A stretch of DNA of 35,699 nt from Patescibacteria group bacterium (GTDB lineage: Bacteria > Patescibacteriota > Minisyncoccia > Phycocordibacterales > UBA12079), in contig JAHITU010000014.1 in NCBI GenBank assembly GCA_018817595.1, positions 1 to 35,699 on the forward strand, given 5' to 3'. Numbering within the stretch: position 1 is the stretch's first letter; every line of letters begins with the position of its first letter. Below are positions 1 through 7,525 of this stretch, piece by piece. The position numbers and the translations under genes were made by a program. The notes beneath the pieces were generated by a model. That model searched no databases, was not told where the DNA came from, and saw only the letters and a list, made by a program, of their open reading frames with translations.

Positions 1-2
1 AA

Positions 3-89
3 TACGCAGTTAAACAATATATAAAAAATCAATCACACCATCAGGTAGAACTTATACAAAAATCTCTTTTCCAACATATCGTGGGATAA
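3..89 (+). CDS. IS200/IS605-type TnpA transposase, C-terminal fragment
   Basis: An open frame entering from the left edge gives 28 residues and a TAA stop. It contains YIKNQ followed by a HH pair, which resembles the C-terminal end of Y1 HUH transposases of the IS200/IS605 family (often YI.NQ..HH). The hairpin at 112-136 lies where the right-end hairpin of such an element would be. The catalytic HUH and tyrosine motifs are outside the window, so the assignment rests on a short tail. A reasonable alternative is an unrelated gene end. Confidence 0.5.
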   Translation, partial: YAVKQYIKNQSHHQVELIQKSLFQHIVG

Positions 90-111
90 ATGCACGAAGT
101 GCATAGGATAG

Positions 112-136
112 AAACCACCAGCGTAGCTGGTGGTTT
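112..136. terminator. Perfect hairpin, IS right end or bidirectional terminator
   Basis: Arms AAACCACCAGC (112-122) and GCTGGTGGTTT (126-136) surround a GTA loop. A smaller hairpin, ATGCAC-GAA-GTGCAT, lies at about 90-104. The hairpin could be the right-end structure of the IS200-like remnant, and it could also terminate the small minus-strand gene that ends at 179. Confidence 0.55.
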
Positions 137-178
137 TCATTTTGAGGTAACATTCTTTATCAATTCCTCTTTTAAAGA

Positions 179-454
179 TTATAAAAGGATAATTCTTGAT
201 GGTTTTTCTTTTTGAACTTTTTTCATTATCTTTTCTTTTTTAAGATCCTCTGTAAACTGTGCTAGAGCCTCTTCGTCAAGAAAAGCAGAAAAACCTTCTA
301 CGGCTTCGGAAATCCCCATTAAAAGTTTCCGTAGCCTTTTTACTTCTTCAGGAAATCTCTCTTTGGAGTTATGAATATTCTCCTTTACTTCTTTTCCTTT
401 CATAAGCAAATTTCTTAGGATTTCAGTTGTTAATTGATCGGCGATTCCTTTCAT
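179..454 (-). CDS. Small hypothetical protein, 91 aa
   Basis: Not recognised. The protein is charged and mostly helical, with no cysteine and no membrane segment. The start is supported by a strong GGGAGG ribosome binding site a few bases before the ATG. A TTGACA box on the minus strand near 520 may be its -35, but the -10 is poor. It belongs to the class of small genes here with strong Shine-Dalgarno sites. It lies between the IS remnant and a repeat mosaic, so it could be accessory. Confidence 0.6.
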   Translation of the reverse strand: MKGIADQLTTEILRNLLMKGKEVKENIHNSKERFPEEVKRLRKLLMGISEAVEGFSAFLDEEALAQFTEDLKKEKIMKKVQKEKPSRIILL

Positions 455-599
455 AATTACCTCCCTATTAAAATAGTTTAGTTAAACTCTACATTAAGAG
501 TAACATTCTGATATAAACTGTCAATAAGACCTTGCTTATATCCTTAAAAAAGGTAGAATGTCTAGATTGATTATTAAATTAGATTTAAAATTTAAGAAT

Positions 600-861
600 T
601 CTGGACTGCTTTGTCTTTCCGCTACGCTTCATTTCTCGCAGAGACGATTCGCTTTTAGCGAATCGTTACGAAAAGCTAGAGCTTTTCGTCCCTGCCTGCC
701 GGCAGGTAGGTTTGCGAGGAGCTACGACAGCTTGCCCGCCCCTGCCTGCCGGCAGGCAGGGATGAGGAGGGAAGCAATTCAGAAATTAAGAAGAAAAATT
801 TACGAAGTAAATTTTTCTAAACTTTTAACTTTATGGACTTTAAGGACTTTCGACTAATTTT
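600..861. repeat. Mosaic of nested palindromic repeats upstream of bipA
   Basis: This 406-base gap (455-861) holds no credible gene. From about 600 it is a patchwork: inverted repeats around GATTCGCTTTTAGCGAATC and GAAAAGCTAGAGCTTTTC, a CCTGCCTGCCGGCAGGTAGG copy at 691-710, and a perfect copy of the 20-bp palindrome at 741-760. The last sits inside a GCGAGGAG...GGGAAGCAATTCAG repeat. A TTTCGACTA-type repeat ends just before the bipA ATG. The 99-aa open frame here is a by-product of the repeats. Confidence 0.8.
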
Positions 862-2649
862 ATGGATATAAGAAATATAGCAATTATAGCCCATGTAGAC
901 CATGGAAAAACAGCATTAACTGATGCGTTGCTTTCACAAACCAATATGGTAGCAGAAGGAGTTTCTATGGATTCCAATGATATAGAAAAAGAGAGAGGAA
1001 TTACTATTTACTCAAAGAATACTTCTGTTTTATATAAAGGTACTAAGGTTAACATTTTGGATACTCCTGGGCATGCCGATTTCGGATCAGAAGTAGAACG
1101 AGTTTTACGATCAGTAGACTCTGTTCTTTTGGTGGTAGATGCTGTTGAAGGTCCAATGCCTCAAACAAAGTTCGTATTAAAGAAATCTTTAGATTTAGGA
1201 TTGAAACCAATTTTAGTAATAAATAAAATAGATAAACCTGCTTCTGATGTAGAAAGGGTAAAGGAAGAAGTTTATGAATTATTCCTAGACTTGGGTGCGA
1301 CTGATGAACAATTAAATTTTGAAGTTATTTATACTGTTGGAAGAGATGGATTGGCTAAGCTAAAAATGGAGGACGAAATGAAGGATTTAATCCCTTTGTT
1401 AGATTTAATTATTGAAAAGGTGCCTCTAGCATCAAACGAAGAAGCAAATAAGCTAGCTTTAAAGGCTCAAGTGTTTAATCTTGCCTATGATAACTTTTTA
1501 GGAAGAATGGGAGTTTGCCGTATTTATCAAGGAACTATAAAGGATGGTCAAACTTTGATTGTTAAAGATGCCGAGGGTAATACTTTCACAGGAAAGATAA
1601 CAAAATTGTTTAATTTTGAAGGTTTAACTCGAAAGGAGATTAAAGAAGCTGTGGCTGGAGATATTGTTATGCTTTCAGGAATTCCAGAAATTTTCATCGG
1701 TCATACATTGGTTGATGATGAAGCAACGGAAGCTTTACCTAGAATCACTGTGGATGAACCTACCATTTCTTTGTTTATGTTTGTTAACAATTCTCCTTTT
1801 GCTGGAAGAGTAGGAAAATTATTAACTTCAAGACAAATTAGAGAGAGACTAGAAAAAGAATTGGAAATCAATGTTGGTTTAAAAGTTGATTTTAGCGGAG
1901 TTGATGGAAAATATAAAATTTATGGAAGAGGAGAATTACATTTAGCTGTTTTAATTGAAAATATGAGAAGAGAAGGTTTTGAATTAACAGTTTCTCAACC
2001 AGAAGTTATTATAAAAGAGGTAGATGGTAAAAAAATGGAACCTTTTGAAGAAACTACTATTTTAGTACCAGAAGAATTTTCTGGATCAGTTATGAAGAAA
2101 TTAGGAGAAAGAAAAGGTATTTTGACTAATATGCAAACTGAGAACGGAGAATCTAAAATGACTTTTGAAATCCCAACTCGTGGACTTTTAGGATATCGTA
2201 ACGAATTTATCGTGGATACAAAAGGAGCAGGAATTTTAACCTCTATTTTCTTAGAGTTTAGACCTTATGCAGGAGAAGTGGTTAAAACTAAATTGGGTTC
2301 GATGACATCAATGATGGGAGGTAAAGCTCTTGGTTTTGCTTTAGCTAACCTACAAGAAAGAGGAACACTGTATATAGAAACAAACACAGAGGTTTATGAA
2401 GGAATGGTTATTGGGAATGTTGCCAGTGGGGAAGAAATGGTTGTTAATCCTACTAAAGGAAAACAATTAACAAATATGAGAGCATCTGGTTCTGATGATG
2501 CTATCAAGGTGATTCCTCCTTTGAAAATCACCCTAGAAAAAGCTATCGGAATGATGCGAGAAGACGAATATTTAGAAGTTACACCTACTGATATTCGCCT
2601 AAGAAAGAAATATTTAACTGAAACAGAGAGAAAGAAACATAAAAGATAA
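862..2649 (+). CDS. typA: Ribosome-associated GTPase TypA/BipA
   Basis: Translational GTPase of the EF-G-like TypA/BipA family, which acts in ribosome assembly and stress or cold adaptation. At 595 aa it has near the usual length. The G domain shows AHVDHGKT (10-17), RGIT (45-48), DTPGH (67-71) and NKID (121-124). Domain II, the EF-G-like domains III and V, and the BipA-specific C-terminal part with the LGYRNEF and [14 protein letters not shown] stretches follow. There is no ribosome binding site: the ATG follows directly on a dispersed GACTTTCGACTAATTTT repeat. A strong terminator starts two bases after the stop. Confidence 0.97.
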   Translation: MDIRNIAIIAHVDHGKTALTDALLSQTNMVAEGVSMDSNDIEKERGITIYSKNTSVLYKGTKVNILDTPGHADFGSEVERVLRSVDSVLLVVDAVEGPMPQTKFVLKKSLDLGLKPILVINKIDKPASDVERVKEEVYELFLDLGATDEQLNFEVIYTVGRDGLAKLKMEDEMKDLIPLLDLIIEKVPLASNEEANKLALKAQVFNLAYDNFLGRMGVCRIYQGTIKDGQTLIVKDAEGNTFTGKITKLFNFEGLTRKEIKEAVAGDIVMLSGIPEIFIGHTLVDDEATEALPRITVDEPTISLFMFVNNSPFAGRVGKLLTSRQIRERLEKELEINVGLKVDFSGVDGKYKIYGRGELHLAVLIENMRREGFELTVSQPEVIIKEVDGKKMEPFEETTILVPEEFSGSVMKKLGERKGILTNMQTENGESKMTFEIPTRGLLGYRNEFIVDTKGAGILTSIFLEFRPYAGEVVKTKLGSMTSMMGGKALGFALANLQERGTLYIETNTEVYEGMVIGNVASGEEMVVNPTKGKQLTNMRASGSDDAIKVIPPLKITLEKAIGMMREDEYLEVTPTDIRLRKKYLTETERKKHKR

Positions 2650-2650
2650 C

Positions 2651-2684
2651 AAATTTGGCACCCCGGGTGCCAAATTTTTTGTTT
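2651..2684 (+). terminator. Intrinsic terminator of bipA
   Basis: A 13-bp perfect stem, AAATTTGGCACCC (2651-2663) with GGGTGCCAAATTT (2665-2677), is followed by a T run. It directly follows the bipA stop codon. Confidence 0.9.
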
Positions 2685-2712
2685 ATTATAGATTCTCTCT
2701 TTATAAAAAGAT

Positions 2713-2755
2713 AAAATTAAAAAAGTAGGGGTGCTACCCCTACTTTTTTAATTTT
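2713..2755. terminator. 20-bp perfect AT-flanked hairpin
   Basis: Arms 2713-2732 and 2736-2755 are perfect complements around a GCT loop, with a GTAGGGGT core and A/T tails that give U tracts on both strands. It lies just before the promoter of the next gene and probably works as a bidirectional terminator or insulator. Confidence 0.75.
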
Positions 2756-2766
2756 GTAAAATATCG

Positions 2767-2795
2767 TTGACTTTAGATAATTTTTATTATATTGT
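2767..2795 (+). promoter_or_regulatory. Promoter of the two-gene unit 2842-3685
   Basis: TTGACT (2767-2772), a 17-base spacer and TATTGT (2790-2795). The predicted leader is about 40 nt and ends in an AGGAGG site before the TTG start at 2842. The TTG at 2767, which would extend the frame by 25 codons, is the -35 box itself. Confidence 0.6.
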
Positions 2796-2841
2796 CAATT
2801 CAGAAGTTATCTTAAAACTAAAGAAAATGAAGGAGGTCGCT

Positions 2842-3291
2842 TTGATTAATTTAGAAAAAAGTTTTTTGAGAAAGTTTTGGAAAGAAATTGTTTATTGGAT
2901 TTCCAAAAATGAAATTTGGAGAGAGACTCCACCAGAAGAAGGTTTTGAATATAAAAAACCTGAAGAAAAGGCTTTAGGAGAAAGAAATTTCTTCTTTATC
3001 CCTGAACATTGGAGAAAAGAATTTTTTATTCTTAAAGATTTCATGGAAATCAAAGTTTATTTCTGGAGAAATAAAGAACCTGTGACTCTTTTTATCCCTA
3101 AAAAAGAATTTTCTTCAAAAATAAGTCTTAGGGGGACACAAAGAAAAATAATTGTAACAGTTACAGATTTTGCCATTGCTGAGTTCTATAAATTTTTTCA
3201 GAAAAAACATTTTAAAATCCACTCAGACAGATTGTTTGAGTATGATTTTGAGAAAAGGGAATTTGTTCCTAAACAACTTAGAAAATGTTAA
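2842..3291 (+). CDS. Hypothetical protein, 149 aa, TTG start
   Basis: Not recognised. I chose the TTG at 2842 because a perfect AGGAGG lies five bases upstream. The longer TTG start at 2767 overlaps the probable -35 box, and the ATG at 2827 has no ribosome binding site. The protein is basic and rich in aromatic residues (runs such as KKEFFSSK-like lysine/phenylalanine stretches), with no transmembrane segment or known motif. The next gene starts 13 bases after the stop with its own AAAGGAG site, so the two form an operon. Confidence 0.65.
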   Translation: MINLEKSFLRKFWKEIVYWISKNEIWRETPPEEGFEYKKPEEKALGERNFFFIPEHWRKEFFILKDFMEIKVYFWRNKEPVTLFIPKKEFSSKISLRGTQRKIIVTVTDFAIAEFYKFFQKKHFKIHSDRLFEYDFEKREFVPKQLRKC

Positions 3292-3304
3292 AAAGGAGAG
3301 AAAA

Positions 3305-3685
3305 ATGGATACTATTATAAAAGCAGAGAGTGGATTTACACAGGTTGGTGAACATCAAGATCCATGGTTCGGATTAAACAGAGTTGAAGCTTATTACTTT
3401 CTCGATTTGGAATTAGATAACCCAAGATACTATCGAGCAGTGGACATTGTCCATTTTAAAAAATTTATAAGAGTTTTTCTGGTCAATGAAAAAGGAGCTT
3501 TGCCAGGAAATGAAAAACTCCCTACAAGTTTTCACCCCAATATTTTCACGGACTATTTGGTTCATCAGTTGAGAATCAATGAGGTGAGGTCCTCTTTTGC
3601 TGTCTTCGATGTTGATGAAAAAAAGATTATTTATTGGGGGGATTCCTCCTATCAGGTTCGAAAACTATGTCGCCGTCGCCGTTAG
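3305..3685 (+). CDS. Hypothetical protein, 126 aa
   Basis: Not recognised. The AAAAGGAG site before the ATG at 3305 fixes this start over an upstream in-frame ATG at 3170 that lies inside the previous gene. The protein is soluble and mixed alpha/beta, and ends in a very basic CRRRR tail encoded by CGCCGTCGCCGT, which is GC-rich for this genome. The tail could bind nucleic acid, but that is only inference. A terminator follows at 3701. Confidence 0.65.
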   Translation: MDTIIKAESGFTQVGEHQDPWFGLNRVEAYYFLDLELDNPRYYRAVDIVHFKKFIRVFLVNEKGALPGNEKLPTSFHPNIFTDYLVHQLRINEVRSSFAVFDVDEKKIIYWGDSSYQVRKLCRRRR

Positions 3686-3700
3686 AAGAACCAAACGGCT

Positions 3701-3735
3701 ACAGGCTGAGGAAATTATTCCTCAGCCTGTTTTAT
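3701..3735 (+). terminator. Terminator of the 2842-3685 operon
   Basis: Arms ACAGGCTGAGGAA (3701-3713) and TTCCTCAGCCTGT (3718-3730) around an ATTA loop, followed by TTTTATATTT. Confidence 0.88.
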
Positions 3736-3823
3736 ATTTATCAAAAAAATTACATAAATCTCTATTTAAAGCTATTTTTTCATTTTTAGTAGATCATTTT
3801 TGCTTAAAATTCATTTTTTAATC

Positions 3824-3866
3824 ATTACACTAAACTCACGACCGCGAGTTTAGTGTAATATTTTTT
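3824..3866. terminator. Hairpin with T run between operons
   Basis: Arms ATTACACTAAACTC (3824-3837) and GAGTTTAGTGTAAT (3846-3859) are perfect complements and are followed by a long T run on the plus strand. The minus-strand RNHCP gene ends at 3904, so the hairpin may serve both sides. Confidence 0.7.
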
Positions 3867-3903
3867 TCTAAAAACTAACCTCAAAAGCTAACTTACTAAA
3901 CTA

Positions 3904-4197
3904 CTAACCAATTATTTCTAAAATTTCATCAAAGTCATCACTCATTGATGACTTATTTTTTTTCTTGTAACCGCATTTTACACAACGATGAGTAATGATA
4001 TTTTCTTCTCCTATTTTTTCCACTTCAAAAGGTTCCATCAACCCCTTGCATTCAGAAGCTCTATCACCAGGGTTAATATCAACATGTTTGGACCAAAGAC
4101 AAACAGGGCAATGGTTTGTATATCCATCGCCTTTAACTTCAGCTCCGCAGTTTTCGCAGATAAAGTCTTCTATTTTTCTTTTAAATAATTTATTCAT
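3904..4197 (-). CDS. RNHCP-domain zinc-ribbon protein
   Basis: A 97-aa protein of the RNHCP family. It has CENC (C14, C17), the family signature TNHCPVCLWSKHVD with C30 and C33, the following PGDRA and CKGLMEP segments, and HRCVKC (C72, C75). The cysteine pairs suggest two zinc sites. The molecular role of the family is not established; RNA binding is often assumed. I chose the inner ATG at 4197, since the longer frame would run through the argS promoter. It is divergent from argS, and the two starts are 28 bp apart, so their promoters overlap. Confidence 0.85.
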   Translation of the reverse strand: MNKLFKRKIEDFICENCGAEVKGDGYTNHCPVCLWSKHVDINPGDRASECKGLMEPFEVEKIGEENIITHRCVKCGYKKKNKSSMSDDFDEILEIIG

Positions 4198-4211
4198 ATA
4201 TATAATTATGG

Positions 4212-4217
4212 TATAAT
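4212..4217 (+). promoter_or_regulatory. argS -10 box, leaderless start
   Basis: A perfect TATAAT ends seven bases before the ATG at 4225 and overlaps the alternative ATG at 4216. Transcription would begin at about the start codon. There is no clear -35 box and no Shine-Dalgarno sequence. Confidence 0.7.
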
Positions 4218-4224
4218 GATAAGA

Positions 4225-5964
4225 ATGAAAATACAAGACATATTAAAAAAAGAAAACATTTCTGATGATCCTATCAAAGAATTATTACATCAGGAAATAT
4301 CAAAAATCATTGATAGTGAAATTGATTTTGTAGTTGAAAGACCAGCGGAAGAATCACATGGGGATTATGCTACTAATGTCGCTATGGCTTTGGCTGGAGT
4401 TTTAAAACAAAATCCTTTAGAAATTGCTCAGGATATTGCTAAAAAAATTGATTTACCGAATTTTATAGAACATTCAGAAGCGGTGGCTCCCGGATTTATA
4501 AACTTTAAAATAAAAAAAGACTATTATATCTCTGAGTTAAAGAACATTTTAGACCAATCTACAGATTACGGAAAATTTGAACTACCACAAAAGAAAAAGA
4601 TAATGGTTGAATTTGGACAGCCAAATACTCATAAGGCTTTCACTGTGGGTCATATTAAGGGAGTTATTTCAGGTCTCGCTGTTTGTGAATTATTGGAAAA
4701 TTTTGGGTATGAAGTAATAAAAACAAATTATTATGGTGATATTGGAATGCATACAGCTAAAAGTACTTGGGGAGTAATGCAAAAAGGTTTACCAGAAGAC
4801 TTTGAAGATTGGGATAAACATAAAAGAATGGAATTCATCGCCGATGCTTATGTTTATGCAACAGAAAATTATGAAGCTAACGAGGAAGCTATCCGAAAAA
4901 TAAATATAGATATTTATAAAAAGAACAAAACAAAAGCTACTGAATTGTATGAAAAGATAAAGCAGTGGTCTTTGGAACATCAAAAAGCCTTATTCGCTGA
5001 ATTAGGTGTAGTTTATGATAAACAATATCCAGAATCTCAGGTTTATGAAAGAGCCAAAAAAATAGTAGAAGAAAATAAGAACAATATTTTTGTAAAATCA
5101 CAAGGAGCTGTTATTTATGATGGAGAGAAAGACGGTTTAACTACCTGGGTAGTTTTAACTAGTGAAAATAATCCAACCTATTTAGCCAAGGATTTGGCCT
5201 TAGGTTTCCAAAAATTTGAAGACTACCCTAATTTAGATTTAAATTTGACCTTAACAGGAGTAGAGCAAGATGATCACTTTAAGGCTGTCATAAAAATATT
5301 AGAAACATTAGATGATAAATTTAAAGATAAGTATCATCACATTTCTTTTGGTTGGTTGTTAATGGACGGGAAGAAAACTAGTTCTCGTTCTGGAAAAAAT
5401 ATAAAAGGGACAGACATCATTGAAGAATCTTTTAAAGTAGCTCAAACCAAAATTGCAGAATTAAAAGATTATGATGAAGAAAAGAAAAAGGAAATTTCAC
5501 GAGTGGTGGCTTTGGCTGGTTTAAAGTTTTTGATTTTGTCTCATGACTTTAACAAAGATGTAAATTATGACCCTGAAAAATTTGTAGACTTTGAAGGTTA
5601 CTCTGGACCTTATGTTTTGTATGCTTATGTGCGAGCCCAAGCAATTCTAAAAAAGGCAGGAGAAAGTGAAATCAAAGAAGTTGAAATTTCTCAAAATATG
5701 AACGAATGGGAATTAAGTCTATTAAAATGGTTGGCTCGTTATCCTCAATATACTTACAAAGCGGGGACAGAAATTTCCCCTCATACCATTTGTAATTATT
5801 TATATGAGTTAGCTCAGAGGTTTAATTCTTTTTACGCTCATTGCCCTGTGATTAATGCATCTGATGAAGAGAAATCATTAAGACTTTCTCTTTCAAAGAC
5901 TACAGCCCAAGTTCTAAAAAACGGATTAGGTCTATTAGGGATTGAAACAATTGAAGAAATGTGA
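4225..5964 (+). CDS. argS: Arginyl-tRNA synthetase
   Basis: Class Ia synthetase charging tRNA-Arg, 579 aa. The N-terminal additional domain ends around residue 100 (EESHGDYATNVA, GFINFKI). The HIGH-like motif is in NTHKAFTVGHIKG, the catalytic domain includes YYGDIGMHTAKS, and the KMSK-equivalent is the degenerate GKKTSSRSGKN. An anticodon-binding DALR helical domain ends the protein (YLYELAQRFNSFYAHCPV). The TATAAT at 4212-4217 overlaps the first ATG at 4216, so I place the start at 4225 and expect a leaderless message. It ends in TGA used as a stop. Confidence 0.97.
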   Translation: MKIQDILKKENISDDPIKELLHQEISKIIDSEIDFVVERPAEESHGDYATNVAMALAGVLKQNPLEIAQDIAKKIDLPNFIEHSEAVAPGFINFKIKKDYYISELKNILDQSTDYGKFELPQKKKIMVEFGQPNTHKAFTVGHIKGVISGLAVCELLENFGYEVIKTNYYGDIGMHTAKSTWGVMQKGLPEDFEDWDKHKRMEFIADAYVYATENYEANEEAIRKINIDIYKKNKTKATELYEKIKQWSLEHQKALFAELGVVYDKQYPESQVYERAKKIVEENKNNIFVKSQGAVIYDGEKDGLTTWVVLTSENNPTYLAKDLALGFQKFEDYPNLDLNLTLTGVEQDDHFKAVIKILETLDDKFKDKYHHISFGWLLMDGKKTSSRSGKNIKGTDIIEESFKVAQTKIAELKDYDEEKKKEISRVVALAGLKFLILSHDFNKDVNYDPEKFVDFEGYSGPYVLYAYVRAQAILKKAGESEIKEVEISQNMNEWELSLLKWLARYPQYTYKAGTEISPHTICNYLYELAQRFNSFYAHCPVINASDEEKSLRLSLSKTTAQVLKNGLGLLGIETIEEM

Positions 5965-6003
5965 TTATTTTAAAGGAGCGAAGCGACTATTGAAATAATC
6001 ATC

Positions 6004-6035
6004 CAGCCCTATTTTTTAGTTAAAAAATAGGGCTG
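6004..6035. terminator. 15-bp hairpin after argS
   Basis: CAGCCCTATTTTTTA (6004-6018) pairs with TAAAAAATAGGGCTG (6021-6035). No T run follows on the plus strand. A looser inverted repeat, GATTATTT...AAATAATC, lies at 5963-6000 around the argS stop. It may be a palindromic repeat rather than a true terminator. Confidence 0.5.
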
Positions 6036-6079
6036 TGGCAAGAGAGAGTCAAAAGTTTATAAAGTTATACAAATAAAAA

Positions 6080-6108
6080 CAGGTGAACTAAAAAGTTCAC
6101 CTGATTTT
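6080..6108 (-). terminator. Hairpin terminator of the 6135-6383 gene
   Basis: CAGGTGAACT (6080-6089) and AGTTCACCTG (6094-6103) form a 10-bp stem. The minus strand continues into TTTTTATTTG, as expected for termination of the minus-strand gene; the plus strand also has ATTTTTG. Confidence 0.8.
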
Positions 6109-6134
6109 TGACTGAGATTCTCTCAATCAATGAT

Positions 6135-6383
6135 TTAAACAGGATCTGGTCCTTTATCATAGGCATAGGAAATAGAAAATCCATTAGGGATTTTTTCCGG
6201 AAGTTTGTGACCTTTCTTTTTTTCTCTAAAATGGAGTATTATTGCTACTCCGATAACTTTTCCGTTAAGTCCTTCTTCTTTTATAACATAGCATAAGATA
6301 ACATCAATTCCTTGTTTTTCTAATGTTTCAGTTACTGAAACTACTTGTTCTTTACATTCTTTTTCTAACGGACTTATATTCAT
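6135..6383 (-). CDS. Small hypothetical protein, 82 aa
   Basis: Not recognised. The ATG at 6383 is preceded by AAGGAGAAATTG. The upstream ATG at 6407 lacks such a site, so the shorter form is preferred. An N-terminal helix is followed by alternating hydrophobic strands (VILCYVIKEE, KVIGVAIILHF) and an acidic GPDPV end, suggesting a small alpha/beta fold. It has its own promoter and terminator, so it is a single-gene unit. Confidence 0.65.
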   Translation of the reverse strand: MNISPLEKECKEQVVSVTETLEKQGIDVILCYVIKEEGLNGKVIGVAIILHFREKKKGHKLPEKIPNGFSISYAYDKGPDPV

Positions 6384-6422
6384 CAATTTCTCCTTATTTA
6401 CGAACATTAATATCTAAAATAG

Positions 6423-6451
6423 ATATTACATTATTAGGTTATAAAAAACAA
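6423..6451 (-). promoter_or_regulatory. Promoter of the 6135-6383 gene
   Basis: On the minus strand: TTGTTT (6451-6446), a 17-base spacer and TAATAT (6428-6423). The leader would be about 33 nt and contains a small AATATCTATTTTAGATATT inverted repeat before the AAGGAG site. Confidence 0.5.
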
Positions 6452-6543
6452 TTAAAATCTCTATATTTTATTAACGACAGTCAATAAAGTGAAGAGATTT
6501 TAATTTGAATAACTCATCGGGTTGAGTTATTCTTAATTCTTCA

Positions 6544-6572
6544 TTGATATTTTTTTGATAAAAGAGTAACAT
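6544..6572 (+). promoter_or_regulatory. Putative promoter of the 6626-6814 gene
   Basis: TTGATA (6544-6549), 17 bases, TAACAT (6567-6572). The -10 is only moderately good. The leader would be about 48 nt. Confidence 0.4.
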
Positions 6573-6625
6573 ATCATAAGAAGTATTAACATAGACCGTT
6601 CAAGAAACGGAAAGGAAGGTGGTAC

Positions 6626-6814
6626 ATGCCAACCCCAGCAACCAGTTGCAGAGTCTGTGGTAGGGAATTGGGTCTGAACAATACAAAGTGTTTGATTTGC
6701 GGGTCAAAACAAACAATGGAATTTCTCGAGGATTATCCGCCAAAAGAAAATTTTGGTGAATGGACAAAAGAGATGTTCGGTAACAAAACCCCCTCTTATA
6801 AAAAAGAAGCTTAA
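6626..6814 (+). CDS. Small zinc-knuckle-like protein, 62 aa
   Basis: Not assigned to a family. The N-terminal half has CRVC (C8, C11) and CLIC (C22, C25) with about ten residues between the pairs, which is a treble-clef or zinc-ribbon pattern. The rest is acidic and then basic, with no further motif. A purine-rich GGAAAGGAAGG site lies upstream of the ATG. A rho-independent terminator follows closely. It is monocistronic and could be a small regulator or RNA-binding protein, but this is inference. Confidence 0.6.
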   Translation: MPTPATSCRVCGRELGLNNTKCLICGSKQTMEFLEDYPPKENFGEWTKEMFGNKTPSYKKEA

Positions 6815-6831
6815 AGCTTCTTAAAACAGAC

Positions 6832-6862
6832 AAAGAACCCAGTTTTACCGGGTTCTTTTTTT
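6832..6862 (+). terminator. Intrinsic terminator
   Basis: AAAGAACCC (6832-6840) and GGGTTCTTT (6850-6858) form the stem, followed by further T residues. Confidence 0.88.
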
Positions 6863-6906
6863 ATTTAAAAAAATTTATAAAAAAATATATTAAAAATATT
6901 TTGTGA

Positions 6907-6912
6907 TATAAT
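6907..6912 (+). promoter_or_regulatory. -10 box of the NYN gene, leaderless start
   Basis: A perfect TATAAT ends six bases before the ATG at 6919, with no Shine-Dalgarno sequence. The predicted 5' end falls at the start codon. Confidence 0.65.
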
Positions 6913-6918
6913 TTATGT

Positions 6919-7416
6919 ATGAGTAATTTAGGTAAAAGTATTATTTATATAGATGGAGCAAATTTACATAAAGGGTCTTTGGAATTAAATAAAAAAATAG
7001 ACTATAAAAAATTAAGAGGTTGGTTGAGACAAAAGTATGAAGCAGAAAAGATCTATCTTTTTATTGGCTTGGTTCCAAAATATTCAAAACTTTATCTAAA
7101 ACTTCAAGAATATGGTTATATTTTAATTTTTAAAGAAACAGTGATGAATGGGATCGGGGAAGTTAAAGGAAATTGTGATGCCGAACTAGTTTTAAAGGTT
7201 ACCTCTGATTTTTATGAGAATCGAACAAATAATTTTGTGATTGTTTCTGGAGATGGAGATTTTGGTTGTTTGATTGAATTTTTAATAGAAAAGAGTAAAA
7301 ATGTTTTAATATTACCGCCCAATAAAGATAAATGTTCTTTTCTTTTAAGAAGAACAAAAGCTAAAATATCTCCTTTAGATAATCATTATCATAAATTTTT
7401 TATTAATGATAAATAA
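6919..7416 (+). CDS. NYN-domain (LabA/DUF88-like) putative ribonuclease
   Basis: A 165-aa PIN-like NYN domain. The family has a metal-binding acidic centre, seen here as YIDGANL near the N terminus, GNCDAELVLKVTSDFY in the middle and VSGDGDF towards the C terminus. The fold is expected to cleave RNA, and the biological substrate is unknown. The length matches a stand-alone domain. It has its own TATAAT box and a terminator-like hairpin after it, so the following Pif1-like helicase is probably a separate unit. Confidence 0.85.
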   Translation: MSNLGKSIIYIDGANLHKGSLELNKKIDYKKLRGWLRQKYEAEKIYLFIGLVPKYSKLYLKLQEYGYILIFKETVMNGIGEVKGNCDAELVLKVTSDFYENRTNNFVIVSGDGDFGCLIEFLIEKSKNVLILPPNKDKCSFLLRRTKAKISPLDNHYHKFFINDK

Positions 7417-7418
7417 AA

Positions 7419-7461
7419 GAAAAACCCCCGACAGGGACGAATCCATGTAAGGGTTTTTTCC
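7419..7461 (+). terminator. Terminator of the NYN gene
   Basis: GAAAAACCC (7419-7427) pairs with GGGTTTTTTC (7451-7460) across a 23-base loop, giving a U-rich 3' arm. Confidence 0.7.
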
Positions 7462-7525
7462 ATAATGATATCTTTATAATATCAAGGTGAAAAATAAAGT
7501 CAAGTAATATAAAATTAATAACATC

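Noticed and set aside
558-857. 99-aa open frame before bipA
   Set aside because: It consists of palindromic repeats read in frame, with composition unlike any gene here, and has no ribosome binding site.
3597-3821. 74-aa frame overlapping the end of the 3305-3685 gene
   Set aside because: No ribosome binding site, and it runs through that operon's terminator hairpin.
5958-5964. Recoded TGA (glycine) as in Gracilibacteria
   Set aside because: argS ends at ATG TGA at the expected length, and the transposase fragment also stops at TGA. No recognised gene has an internal TGA.
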